Shown here in pieces: positions 31,461 to 41,111 of a stretch of DNA of 64,000 nucleotides. The translations under genes and the position numbers were made by a program. Within the stretch, counting starts at the first letter, position 1, and each line of letters begins with the position of its first letter. Under the pieces are notes generated by a model. The model had not been told where the DNA came from. It saw only the letters and a list, made by a program, of their open reading frames with translations, and made no database searches. The stretch is from Pseudomonas sp. WJP1 (lineage in GTDB: Bacteria > Pseudomonadota > Gammaproteobacteria > Pseudomonadales > Pseudomonadaceae), in the NCBI RefSeq assembly GCF_028471945.1, contig NZ_CP110128.1:6413001-6477000 (forward strand). The letters run 5' to 3'.

Positions 31461-31676
31461 ATGCCAGCCGTCAAAGTAAAAGAGAACGAACCCTTCGACG
31501 TAGCTCTGCGTCGTTTCAAGCGCTCCTGCGAAAAAGCCGGTGTACTGGCTGAAGTTCGTAGCCGCGAATTTTACGAGAAGCCAACTTCTGAGCGTAAGCG
31601 TAAAGCAGCAGCCGCTGTTAAGCGTCACGCCAAGAAAGTTCAGCGCGAACAGCGCCGCGCCGTTCGTCTGTACTAA
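31461..31676 (+). CDS. rpsU: 30S ribosomal protein bS21
   Basis: Small basic ribosomal protein of 71 residues ([20 protein letters not shown] onward), found near the anti-Shine-Dalgarno end of 16S rRNA and needed for initiation. Sequence is canonical, with the Arg/Lys-rich C-terminal helix. First gene of the rpsU-dnaG-rpoD macromolecular synthesis block. Confidence 0.96.
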
Positions 31677-31705
31677 TACACAGACGATCGTAGCAAGCTT
31701 CTGCC

Positions 31706-31728
31706 AAGCCCGGCTCTGAGCCGGGCTT
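31706..31728 (+). terminator. Hairpin after rpsU
   Basis: AAGCCCGGCTC and GAGCCGGGCTT form an 11-base inverted repeat 30 bases after the rpsU stop. No strong T-run follows, so it may be a partial terminator or processing site that lets some transcripts continue into dnaG. Confidence 0.6.
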
Positions 31729-32158
31729 ATGGCATTTGCGTAAAACGCTTGATGCTTCACCGTCGAAGCCGCAGATGCGACCGAGACAAATCTGCTTCAC
31801 CGCGTCAGACCTGGCTCTTTTGCCAGCGGTGCACGTCTTTTCTGACGAGCCTTTCAAGGCTACTGACGAGCACACCCACTGATTCCTCTCACGACGATCA
31901 GCCCAAGGCACCTGCTTGCGTGCAAGATAATGAGCTATCCGAGACCATTGACTGGTCGCAGCCGGATTCAGCGCAACATTTTCAAATAGTCGAATACTGA
32001 TTAGCAGTAACGTCAGTGGATTTTCGGCAGATACACTTCCCGAAAGCGATCATGCAGGCAATACCGGTCGAGCCGCATATTTTGCGCGCCTCAAGCAATG
32101 ACCCGCGCCCAGCTACCCTTCGCTTCGGTTCCTTTTCAGCGCAGATGACGAGAACGCC
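31729..32158. other. Gene-free stretch between rpsU and dnaG
   Basis: About 430 bases without a credible gene; a frame at 31749-32000 encodes no recognisable protein and has no ribosome site. Two small stems are visible (CTGGC / GCCAG at about 31809-31824, and AGCCTT / AAGGCT at about 31849-31862). In some pseudomonads a yqeY-like gene sits here; no trace of one is recognised. The dnaG promoter or a long dnaG leader probably lies in this stretch. Confidence 0.5.
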
Positions 32159-34126
32159 ATGGCCGGGCTAATTCCCCAGAGCTTCATTGACGACCTTCTG
32201 AACCGCACCGACATCGTCGACGTGGTCAGCTCGCGCCTGCAACTGAAAAAGGCCGGCAAGAACCACACTGCCTGCTGCCCGTTCCACAAAGAGAAGACCC
32301 CCTCTTTCAGCGTGAGCCCCGACAAGCAGTTCTATTACTGCTTTGGCTGCGGCGCTGGCGGTAATGCCCTGGGTTTCATCATGGACCACGACAACCTGGA
32401 CTTTCCCCAGGCTGTCGAGGAACTGGCCAAAGCCGCCGGGATGGAAATCCCCCGCGAAGAAAGCGGGCGCCCGCACAAGCCGCGCCAGCCAACCGATTCG
32501 CCGCTGTACCCGCTGCTCACCGCCGCCGCCGACTTCTATCGTCAAGCCCTGAAAAGCCATCCGTCGCGTAAAGCCGCCGTGGACTACCTCAAAGGGCGCG
32601 GGCTGACCGGTGAAATCGCCCGGGACTTCGGCCTCGGCTTTGCGCCACCCGGCTGGGACAACCTGTTCAAGCACTTGAGCAGCGATACCCTGCAGCAAAA
32701 AGCCATGATCGATGCCGGCCTGCTGATCGAGAACGCCGAAACCGGCAAACGCTACGACCGTTTTCGTGATCGCGTGATGTTCCCGATCCGCGACAGTCGC
32801 GGGCGCATCATCGCTTTTGGTGGCCGGGTGCTGGGCGACGACAAGCCCAAGTACCTCAACTCACCGGAAACCCCGGTCTTTCATAAAGGCCAGGAACTAT
32901 ACGGCCTGTACGAAGCACGCAAGAACAACCGCAACCTCGACGAAATCATCGTCGTCGAGGGCTACATGGACGTCATCGCCCTCGCCCAGCAAGGCTTGCG
33001 CAATGCCGTCGCAACCCTGGGCACCGCCACCAGCGAAGAGCACATGAAACGGCTGTTTCGCGTCGTGCCCAGCGTGCTGTTCTGCTTCGATGGCGACCAG
33101 GCCGGCCGCAACGCTGCCTGGCGAGCCCTGGAAGCCACGCTGTCGAGCCTGCAGGATGGCCGTCGCGCCCGATTCCTGTTCCTGCCCGAAGGCGAAGACC
33201 CGGACACCCTGGTCCGCTCCGAAGGCACCGACGCCTTCCGCGCGCGCATCAACCAGCATGCGCAACCATTAGCCGATTATTTTTTCCAGCAACTGACGGA
33301 AGAAGCCGACCCGCGCTCACTCGAAGGCAAGGCCCACATGGCCACCTTGGCAGCACCGTTGATCGACAAAGTTCCGGGAGCCAACCTGCGCATCCTGATG
33401 CGCCAGCGCCTAAGCGAAATCACCGGCCTGAGCGGGGAAGCCGTCAGCCAGTTGGTGCAGAGCGCCCCGCAAGAAGCGCCGCCGGCCTACGATCCCGGCT
33501 TCGATTACGACGCGATGCCCGATTACAGCGACTATCATCAGCCGCAATCGCAGGAAATGTACGTACCGCAGCAGGAATGGACGCCGAAGAAGCCCGGCGC
33601 GGGCGGCAAGAAGTGGGACAAGAAGCCTTGGGACAAGAACGGCAAACGTGGCGGTGATCGCGACCAACCCCGTGCGCCCAGGGTGCCGGCGGCCGTTGAG
33701 CCTCCGACGCTCGCCGCATTGCGCACACTGCTCCACCACCCGCAACTGGCTGAGAAAGTCGAGGATGCCGGGCACTTTGCCGCCGAGGACCACACCAACA
33801 CGCAACTGCTGGTGGCGCTGCTCGAAGCCGTACAGAAGAATCCCAAGCTAAACTCATTTCAGTTGATTGCGCGCTGGCACGGCACGGAGCAAGGACGCTT
33901 GCTCAAGGCGCTGGCAGAAAAGGAATGGCTGATTGACGGAGATAACCTTGAACAACAGTTTTTCGACACCATTACTAGCTTGTCAGCCCGCCAACGCGAG
34001 CGAAACCTGGAACAACTGCTCAGGAAAGCCCGTCAAAGCGAGCTGAGCACAGAAGAGAAAAATCAACTGCGCGACCTACTAAGTCGCAATGTTTCCGCAT
34101 CAAACCCGACCTCAACTGGCGCGTGA
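32159..34126 (+). CDS. dnaG: DNA primase DnaG
   Basis: Makes RNA primers at the replication fork; 655 residues. The N-terminal CHC2 zinc finger is HTACCPFHKEKTPSFSV with YYCFGCGAGG. The RNA polymerase and Toprim domains follow (VVEGYMDVIAL, CFDGDQAGRNAAWRAL). A hydrophilic linker at about 440-520, rich in Tyr, Pro, Lys, Trp and Gly, joins the C-terminal helicase-binding domain (about 520-655). The linker is longer and more repetitive than in E. coli, which makes the protein some 70 residues longer. Confidence 0.96.
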   Translation: MAGLIPQSFIDDLLNRTDIVDVVSSRLQLKKAGKNHTACCPFHKEKTPSFSVSPDKQFYYCFGCGAGGNALGFIMDHDNLDFPQAVEELAKAAGMEIPREESGRPHKPRQPTDSPLYPLLTAAADFYRQALKSHPSRKAAVDYLKGRGLTGEIARDFGLGFAPPGWDNLFKHLSSDTLQQKAMIDAGLLIENAETGKRYDRFRDRVMFPIRDSRGRIIAFGGRVLGDDKPKYLNSPETPVFHKGQELYGLYEARKNNRNLDEIIVVEGYMDVIALAQQGLRNAVATLGTATSEEHMKRLFRVVPSVLFCFDGDQAGRNAAWRALEATLSSLQDGRRARFLFLPEGEDPDTLVRSEGTDAFRARINQHAQPLADYFFQQLTEEADPRSLEGKAHMATLAAPLIDKVPGANLRILMRQRLSEITGLSGEAVSQLVQSAPQEAPPAYDPGFDYDAMPDYSDYHQPQSQEMYVPQQEWTPKKPGAGGKKWDKKPWDKNGKRGGDRDQPRAPRVPAAVEPPTLAALRTLLHHPQLAEKVEDAGHFAAEDHTNTQLLVALLEAVQKNPKLNSFQLIARWHGTEQGRLLKALAEKEWLIDGDNLEQQFFDTITSLSARQRERNLEQLLRKARQSELSTEEKNQLRDLLSRNVSASNPTSTGA

Positions 34127-34140
34127 GGTCATAGCTCAGG

Positions 34141-34146
34141 TATAAT
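34141..34146 (+). promoter_or_regulatory. Possible -10 box of an rpoD promoter
   Basis: A perfect TATAAT begins 15 bases after the dnaG stop and 48 bases before the rpoD ATG. The sequence 17 bases upstream is not a recognisable -35 box. An internal promoter ahead of rpoD is common in this operon. Confidence 0.45.
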
Positions 34147-34193
34147 CCTCGGCTTGTTTTTTGCCCGCCAAGACCTTCAGTGGATAGGGTGTT

Positions 34194-36041
<1,848 letters not shown>

Positions 36042-36048
36042 TACCAGA

Positions 36049-36079
36049 ACCCCCGGCCCAGGCCGGGGGTTTTGTTTTT
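36049..36079 (+). terminator. Intrinsic terminator of rpoD
   Basis: ACCCCCGGCC and GGCCGGGGGT form a ten-base stem directly after the rpoD stop, followed by TTTGTTTTT. This is a strong rho-independent terminator for the rpsU-dnaG-rpoD block. Confidence 0.9.
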
Positions 36080-36163
36080 GCAGATAAAATCCCCCTGCGC
36101 CACCCCACCCGCCGATTTGCCCGTCTACACTCGAAGCATTCCCCGAGCCATAACGAGACCGTT

Positions 36164-39100
36164 ATGCCCAGACTGCCGACCGTGTTTTTTTTGCTGTCGC
36201 TAATGACCTGGACCGCAACGGCTGGCGCGCTGACTCTAACCGACGAAGAACGTAGCTGGCTTGCGGCCCACCCGGACCTGCGCCTGGGTGTCGATGCATC
36301 CTGGCCACCTTTTGAGTTTCGCGACGACCAGGGGCGTTACCAGGGCCTTGCGGCAGACTATATCGACCGTATTCGCCAGCGACTGGCCATCAAGCTCACG
36401 CCTATCGAGCCCGTGAGCTGGACGGTTGTCCTGGACCAGGCCAAACAAGGCAAGCTGGACCTTTTGCCGGGCATCATGTCGACCCCGGAACGCCAGGCCT
36501 ACCTGTCATTCACCCGTCCCTACCTGGACTTCCCGATCGTCATCCTGGCGCACGTCGGAGGCGCCCAGCCGCGCAAACTCAAAGACCTGTACGGGCTGAA
36601 AATCGCCGTCGTGGAAAACTACGCACCTCACGAACTGCTGCGCACCCACAATCCCGATTTGAACCTGGTGGCGATGCCCAACGTCAGCTCGGCCCTGCAG
36701 GCGCTGGCCACCGACGAAGTAGACGCCGTGGTAGGCGATCTCGCCTCCAGTGTCTGGAGTTTGCGCCAGCTGAAGCTCGACGGGCTGTATGTCAGCGGCG
36801 AAACCCCCTACCGCTATCAACTGGCCATGGGCGTACCACGGGACAACAAAATACTGGTCGGCATCCTGGATAAAGTACTGGCCGACATGACACCCGCTGA
36901 AATCAGCTCGATCCAGGAGCATTGGGTCGGCAACGTACTCGATCATCGAACGTTCTGGTCCGATCTGCTGATCTACGGCTTGCCTGGGCTGCTGTTGCTG
37001 ATCGCCGTGCTGGCGGCCGTGATCCGCGTCAACCGCCGCTTGAGCTCGGAAATTGCCCGCAGGGTCGACCTGGAGCAGGAACTGCGCAGCAGCGAGTACC
37101 ACTACCGCGGGCTGGTGGAGAGCCTGTCGGCCATCGCCTGGGAAGCGCGCATGAGCGACTTCACCTACAGCTATGTGTCGCCCCACGCCGAAGACCTGCT
37201 CGGTTACCCCCTGTCCCATTGGCTGATCCCGGGCTTCTGGCGCAATATCATTCACCCCGCCGACCTCACCCGCGCGCAGAGCTTCTGCGACCACGAAGTG
37301 TTGGCCGGGCGAGACCACAGCCTGGATTACCGTGTCATCACCGCTGACGGGCGCTGCCTGTGGGTCCGTGACATCGTCAGCCTGATCGAACACGGTCATG
37401 AGCCGGTGATGCGCGGCTTGATGATCGACATCAGCGAAACCAAACGCACCGAAGAAGCACTGCGCCTGTCCGAACAGAAGTTTGCCTCGGTGTTCCAGCA
37501 GTGCCCGGACATCCTGGTGATCGCACGTCTGAGCGACGGCTGCCTGCTGGAGGTCAACGAGGCGTTCGAAGAACAGATTGGCCTCCGGGCCGAAGACGTC
37601 ATCGGCCAGACCGCCACCGAACTCAACATCTGGGGCATCCCGGGTGTCGGGCCTGGGCTGCTACAGCGCTTGCAGGCCGGCAGCATCCGCAACCTGGAGA
37701 TGCCCTTTCGCCGCAGCAATGGCCAGGTGTTCACCGGCCTGATCTCGGCCGAGCCCTTCGACCTCGATACGACCCCGGCGCTGGTGGTCGTGGTGCGGGA
37801 CATCACCCAACTCAAGGAAACCCAACAACAGCTGCAAACCTCCGAAGAAAAGTTCGCCAAGGCCTTCCACGCCTCCCCCGACGGCTTGCTGCTGTCGCGC
37901 CAGAGCGATGGCCTGCTGCTGGAGGTCAACGAGGGGTTCAGCCGCATCACTGGTTTCAACAGCGCGATGTCGGTGGATCGCTCGGCCCTGGACCTGGGAA
38001 TCTGGGTCAACCTCAACGAACGCAAAAAAATGCTCGACCTGTTGCACCGGGACGGTTTCGTCCGCGATTTCAGCTGCCATATCCGCCGCAGCGATGGGCA
38101 GATCCGCCTCTGCGAGGTCTCCAGCCGTCCGCTGCCGATCGGTGACGACGACTGCATGCTGACCATCGCCCGGGACATCACCGAGCGCCACCTGATGCAG
38201 GAAAAACTGCAACAGGCCGCAACGGTATTCGAGAGCACGGCAGAAGGCGTGCTGATCACCGATACCCAGCAACACATCAGTGCGGTCAACCGCGCCTTCA
38301 CCGAAATCACCGGCTACAGCGAAAGCGAAGCCCTGGGCCACACCCCGCGCCTGCTTGCCTCGGGCCTGCATGACAGTGCGTTCTACGCCGCCATGTGGCA
38401 TCAACTGACCGACGAAGGTCATTGGCAAGGCGAGATTTCCAACCGACGCAAGAATGGCGAACTCTATCCGAGCTGGCTGACCATCAGCGCCGTGCGCAAT
38501 CGCGACAACTTCATCACCCACTTCGTGGCCGTGTTCGCCGACATCTCCAGCCTCAAACACGCCCAGGCCAAACTCGACTACCAGGCTCACCACGATCCGC
38601 TGACCGGTCTGCCAAACCGCACGCTGTTCGAAAGCCGCCTGCTCAACGCGCTCAATCACCAGAAAGAAAACGGCGGCCAGGGTGCAGTGCTGTTCCTCGA
38701 TCTGGACCGTTTCAAGCACATCAACGACAGTCTCGGTCACCCAGTCGGCGATCTATTGCTCAAGGGCATTGCCGTGCGCCTCAAGGACCAGTTGCGCGAC
38801 ATCGACACCGTCGCACGCCTGGGCGGCGACGAATTCATCATCCTGCTCCCCGGCCTGCAGCAAGCCAGCGACGCCGACAACATCGCCACCAAACTGCTCA
38901 ATTGCTTTACAGCGCCGTTCCAGGCCGGCGAACATGAATTTTTCATCAGCTCCAGCATCGGCACCAGCCTCTATCCCAAGGATGGCTGCGACGTGGCCAC
39001 GCTGATCAAGAACGCTGACGCGGCGATGTACCGTTCCAAGGCCAAAGGCCGCAACCGCGTCGAAAGCTACACCTGCGACCTCACTGCCCAAGCCAGCGAG

Positions 39101-39910
39101 CGCGTGGCGCTGGAGCACGAACTGCGACGCGCCATTGAGCGCAATGAACTGCACCTGTGCTACCAACCGAAGATCAGCCTCGACGACTATCGCCTGGTGG
39201 GAGCGGAAGCGCTGATTCGTTGGCGTCATCCGACCTTCGGCGACGTACCGCCCGAACACTTCATCTCCCTTGCCGAAGAAAACGGCATGATCCTGCAGAT
39301 CGGCGACTGGGTACTCGAGACCGCCTGCCGGCAGATGTTTGAATGGAACCAGATGTACGAAGGCCTCGGTCCGCTGTCGGTCAATCTCGCCGGCGCCCAG
39401 CTGCGCCAACCGAATCTACTGGGGCGGATAGAGCAACTGCTCAAGGAAAACCGCCTCCAGCCCGGTTTCCTGCAACTGGAAATCACCGAAAACTTCATCA
39501 TGAGCCAGGCCGAAGAAGCGCTCGCCGTCCTGCATCAACTCAAGCATCTGGGCGTGCAACTGGCAATCGACGACTTCGGGACCGGGTACTCCTCGCTGAG
39601 TTACCTCAAGCGCCTGCCGCTGGACATCCTCAAGATCGACCAGTCCTTCGTCCGTGGCCTGCCGGACGACCCCCACGACGCAGCCATCGTGCGCGCCATC
39701 ATCGCGCTCGGCCGCAGCATGCAATTCACGGTTATCGCCGAGGGCGTCGAAACCCAGGCGCAGCAGCAATTCCTGGCCGCGGAAGGCTGTGAGCAGATCC
39801 AGGGCTACATCGTCAGCCTGCCCCTACCCCCCGACGAATTCGCCGCGACGTTTCTTCGTACAACAGTAATGGATTTTTCGGATAGCACAGCCGCGAAACC
39901 ATCGCTATAA
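36164..39910 (+). CDS. Periplasmic-sensor multi-PAS GGDEF/EAL protein (c-di-GMP turnover)
   Basis: Inner-membrane protein of 1248 residues. Signal peptide about 1-22, a solute-binding family-3 sensor (LRLGVDASWPPFEFRDD onward, about 25-255), a membrane helix at about 268-288, four PAS-type domains between about 310 and 800, a GGDEF domain with intact RLGGDEF (Gly886 region) and an EAL domain with GAEALIRWRHP near residue 1012 and DDFGTGYSS. Both catalytic signatures look intact, so it could make or degrade cyclic di-GMP. The frame is open from 36038, but the signal peptide sets the ATG at 36164. Its TAA stop is embedded in the TATAAT of the tRNA promoter. Confidence 0.92.
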   Translation: MPRLPTVFFLLSLMTWTATAGALTLTDEERSWLAAHPDLRLGVDASWPPFEFRDDQGRYQGLAADYIDRIRQRLAIKLTPIEPVSWTVVLDQAKQGKLDLLPGIMSTPERQAYLSFTRPYLDFPIVILAHVGGAQPRKLKDLYGLKIAVVENYAPHELLRTHNPDLNLVAMPNVSSALQALATDEVDAVVGDLASSVWSLRQLKLDGLYVSGETPYRYQLAMGVPRDNKILVGILDKVLADMTPAEISSIQEHWVGNVLDHRTFWSDLLIYGLPGLLLLIAVLAAVIRVNRRLSSEIARRVDLEQELRSSEYHYRGLVESLSAIAWEARMSDFTYSYVSPHAEDLLGYPLSHWLIPGFWRNIIHPADLTRAQSFCDHEVLAGRDHSLDYRVITADGRCLWVRDIVSLIEHGHEPVMRGLMIDISETKRTEEALRLSEQKFASVFQQCPDILVIARLSDGCLLEVNEAFEEQIGLRAEDVIGQTATELNIWGIPGVGPGLLQRLQAGSIRNLEMPFRRSNGQVFTGLISAEPFDLDTTPALVVVVRDITQLKETQQQLQTSEEKFAKAFHASPDGLLLSRQSDGLLLEVNEGFSRITGFNSAMSVDRSALDLGIWVNLNERKKMLDLLHRDGFVRDFSCHIRRSDGQIRLCEVSSRPLPIGDDDCMLTIARDITERHLMQEKLQQAATVFESTAEGVLITDTQQHISAVNRAFTEITGYSESEALGHTPRLLASGLHDSAFYAAMWHQLTDEGHWQGEISNRRKNGELYPSWLTISAVRNRDNFITHFVAVFADISSLKHAQAKLDYQAHHDPLTGLPNRTLFESRLLNALNHQKENGGQGAVLFLDLDRFKHINDSLGHPVGDLLLKGIAVRLKDQLRDIDTVARLGGDEFIILLPGLQQASDADNIATKLLNCFTAPFQAGEHEFFISSSIGTSLYPKDGCDVATLIKNADAAMYRSKAKGRNRVESYTCDLTAQASERVALEHELRRAIERNELHLCYQPKISLDDYRLVGAEALIRWRHPTFGDVPPEHFISLAEENGMILQIGDWVLETACRQMFEWNQMYEGLGPLSVNLAGAQLRQPNLLGRIEQLLKENRLQPGFLQLEITENFIMSQAEEALAVLHQLKHLGVQLAIDDFGTGYSSLSYLKRLPLDILKIDQSFVRGLPDDPHDAAIVRAIIALGRSMQFTVIAEGVETQAQQQFLAAEGCEQIQGYIVSLPLPPDEFAATFLRTTVMDFSDSTAAKPSL

Positions 39911-39911
39911 T
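39906..39911 (+). promoter_or_regulatory. -10 box of the tRNA gene, overlapping the preceding stop codon
   Basis: A perfect TATAAT ends 12 bases before the tRNA and contains the TAA stop of the GGDEF/EAL gene (39908-39910). The following bases, CCCCGACC, give the GC-rich discriminator typical of stringently controlled tRNA promoters. The -35 element, inside the coding sequence, is not obvious. Confidence 0.6.
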
Positions 39912-39923
39912 CCCCGACCAATG

Positions 39924-40000
39924 GGGCCTATAGCTCAGTTGGTTAGAGCAGAGGACTCATAATCCTTTGGTCCACGGTTCAAGTCCGTGTGGGCCCACCA
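39924..40000 (+). tRNA. tRNA-Ile2 with CAU anticodon (lysidine-modified)
   Basis: A 77-base cloverleaf with encoded CCA: acceptor stem GGGCCTA / TGGGCCC, D-arm AGCTCAGTTGGTTAGAGC, anticodon loop CTCATAA (anticodon CAT), T-arm CACGGTTCAAGTCCGTG. CAT fits elongator Met or Ile2. The C4-G69 and C5-G68 pairs used by TilS, and the overall likeness to E. coli ileX rather than metT, favour tRNA-Ile2 that reads AUA after lysidine formation. Confidence 0.88.
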
Positions 40001-40008
40001 AACAAGAA

Positions 40009-40030
40009 AGCCGCGCAATGCGCGGCTTTT
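40009..40030 (+). terminator. Intrinsic terminator of the tRNA gene
   Basis: AGCCGCG-CAAT-GCGCGGCT-TTT follows the tRNA by eight bases. A very similar hairpin appears at 42671-42700, at the other end of the accessory block. Confidence 0.85.
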
Positions 40031-40135
40031 GCGTGTCTGCATAACTCTTTTTCCTCTGTCGCCGCCTGAGTGGTGACAAAGTGCGCGTAACGCTAGTAAA
40101 CATCTGCCGTTAAGCATTTTTGTTTGCACCCGCCG

Positions 40136-40150
40136 TTAGCAAACTGCTAA
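40136..40150. promoter_or_regulatory. Candidate operator of the XRE antitoxin gene
   Basis: TTAGC-AAACT-GCTAA is a perfect 5-5-5 palindrome 47 bases before the antitoxin start. An imperfect palindrome (TATC to GATA around TAAATTTTA) follows at about 40156-40173. Autoregulating antitoxins bind such sites over their own promoter; binding here is inference. Confidence 0.45.
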
Positions 40151-40196
40151 AGTTTTATCGTAAATTTTAGATACCACCCTGAAGGGGGTAATGCCC

Positions 40197-40517
40197 ATGG
40201 CGCTTCAATTTTTCGATAGCCCGTTCCACGTCACACACGATGAAGAAACCGCCAGCAAGATGGCGTTAAAAATGGAGCTTTCCATTTTCATCACTGATTG
40301 CATCAAAAAACTGGGCCTCAAACAGAGCGAGGCCGCAGCCAGGCTAGGCGTGACTCAATCGCGCGTTTCCGAACTTGCCAATGGCAAGATCGAGAAATTC
40401 ACCATCGACGCCATGATGGACATGCTGGATAAACTTGGCTTTCGCACCACCTTTACCTTGGCCTCCAACGATGGCGCATCACCTCAAATCATCATTGCTC
40501 AGGCACAGGTCCGCTAG
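40197..40517 (+). CDS. XRE-family helix-turn-helix antitoxin (HTH_37-like)
   Basis: DNA-binding protein of 106 residues with a helix-turn-helix at about 43-70: LKQSEAAARLGVTQSRVSEL followed by ANGKIEKFTIDAMMDMLDKLG, the pattern of antitoxins paired with Gp49/HigB-type toxins. The ATG at 40197 is preferred to one two codons earlier because AAGGGGG lies eight bases ahead. The gene is not followed by its toxin in the usual operon. Instead the toxin gene lies on the opposite strand and converges on it, and one CTAG (40514-40517) supplies both stop codons. Confidence 0.82.
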   Translation: MALQFFDSPFHVTHDEETASKMALKMELSIFITDCIKKLGLKQSEAAARLGVTQSRVSELANGKIEKFTIDAMMDMLDKLGFRTTFTLASNDGASPQIIIAQAQVR

Positions 40518-40861
40518 ACGTTGTATCCAAGCTCTCGAAGCTCCCTCTTAAGCTCCTTCAATCGATCTTGCGCAATAGCCATCGCGTGGCGATCGGTTCC
40601 ATTCGTAGTTTTGACGAACGAATGCAGGACGAAAACGGTGTCCGCATACTTGGCAATGTAGACGCATCGGTATGCTGGGCTTCCATTGATAATCAGCTCA
40701 GTAGCCCCTGCGCCGACAGAGCTCAACTGCTTGATTGATAACTCGGGATCCCCGCTGTACTGCACACGCATCAAATCTTTGCCAAATTCATCCTGAACCC
40801 ACTCGGGCAGATCTTTGTACTCGCGTGTTGCTGCGGCACTTACAAACGCAAATTTTTTCAT
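40514..40861 (-). CDS. RelE/HigB-like toxin (phage Gp49-like family)
   Basis: Basic protein of 115 residues: KKFAFVSAAATREYKDLPEWV at the N-terminus, then SIKQLSSVGAGATELIINGSPAYRCVYIAKYADTVFVLHSFVKTTN with the AYRCVYIA strand, FVLHSF strand and the Lys after it, and a Lys/Arg-rich C-terminal helix (AQDRLKELKRELREL). This is the fold and residue pattern of the ribosome-dependent mRNA-cleaving RelE superfamily (DUF891). The start has AGGGAGGG upstream. It is on the opposite strand from the antitoxin, tail to tail. Activity is predicted from family only. Confidence 0.82.
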   Translation of the reverse strand: MKKFAFVSAAATREYKDLPEWVQDEFGKDLMRVQYSGDPELSIKQLSSVGAGATELIINGSPAYRCVYIAKYADTVFVLHSFVKTTNGTDRHAMAIAQDRLKELKRELRELGYNV

Positions 40862-41111
40862 CGATAGACGGGCCCTCCCTATGGCTAATGGATGCTCCTG
40901 AAAAACTCAGGAGACAGCATGAATTCACAGGCCTGGAAAATGGCTCGCCGCATTAGTTTTGATTTAATGAGGGGTGTCGAAATATCGGATGACGTCCGTA
41001 AACCTTGTAGGCAAATTCCGAATCTCGCACTTGGGCACTTTGCCGTGTTGTTGTGCTTTGCTCGACGGGATATTTTCCGAACTGATAGGAGGCAGATTCT
41101 TCGGCCATTCG
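40862..41111. other. AT-richer non-coding stretch upstream of the toxin
   Basis: No gene recognised. Its base composition is lower in GC than the flanks. A hairpin CTCCTGA-AAAAC-TCAGGAG lies at 40895-40913, 34 bases upstream of the toxin start. The plus-strand frames here (for example 40974-41213) lack family similarity. The toxin promoter must be here. Confidence 0.45.

Noticed and set aside
31749..32000. 83-codon frame between rpsU and dnaG
   Set aside because: No ribosome site and no similarity to YqeY or any protein I recognise.
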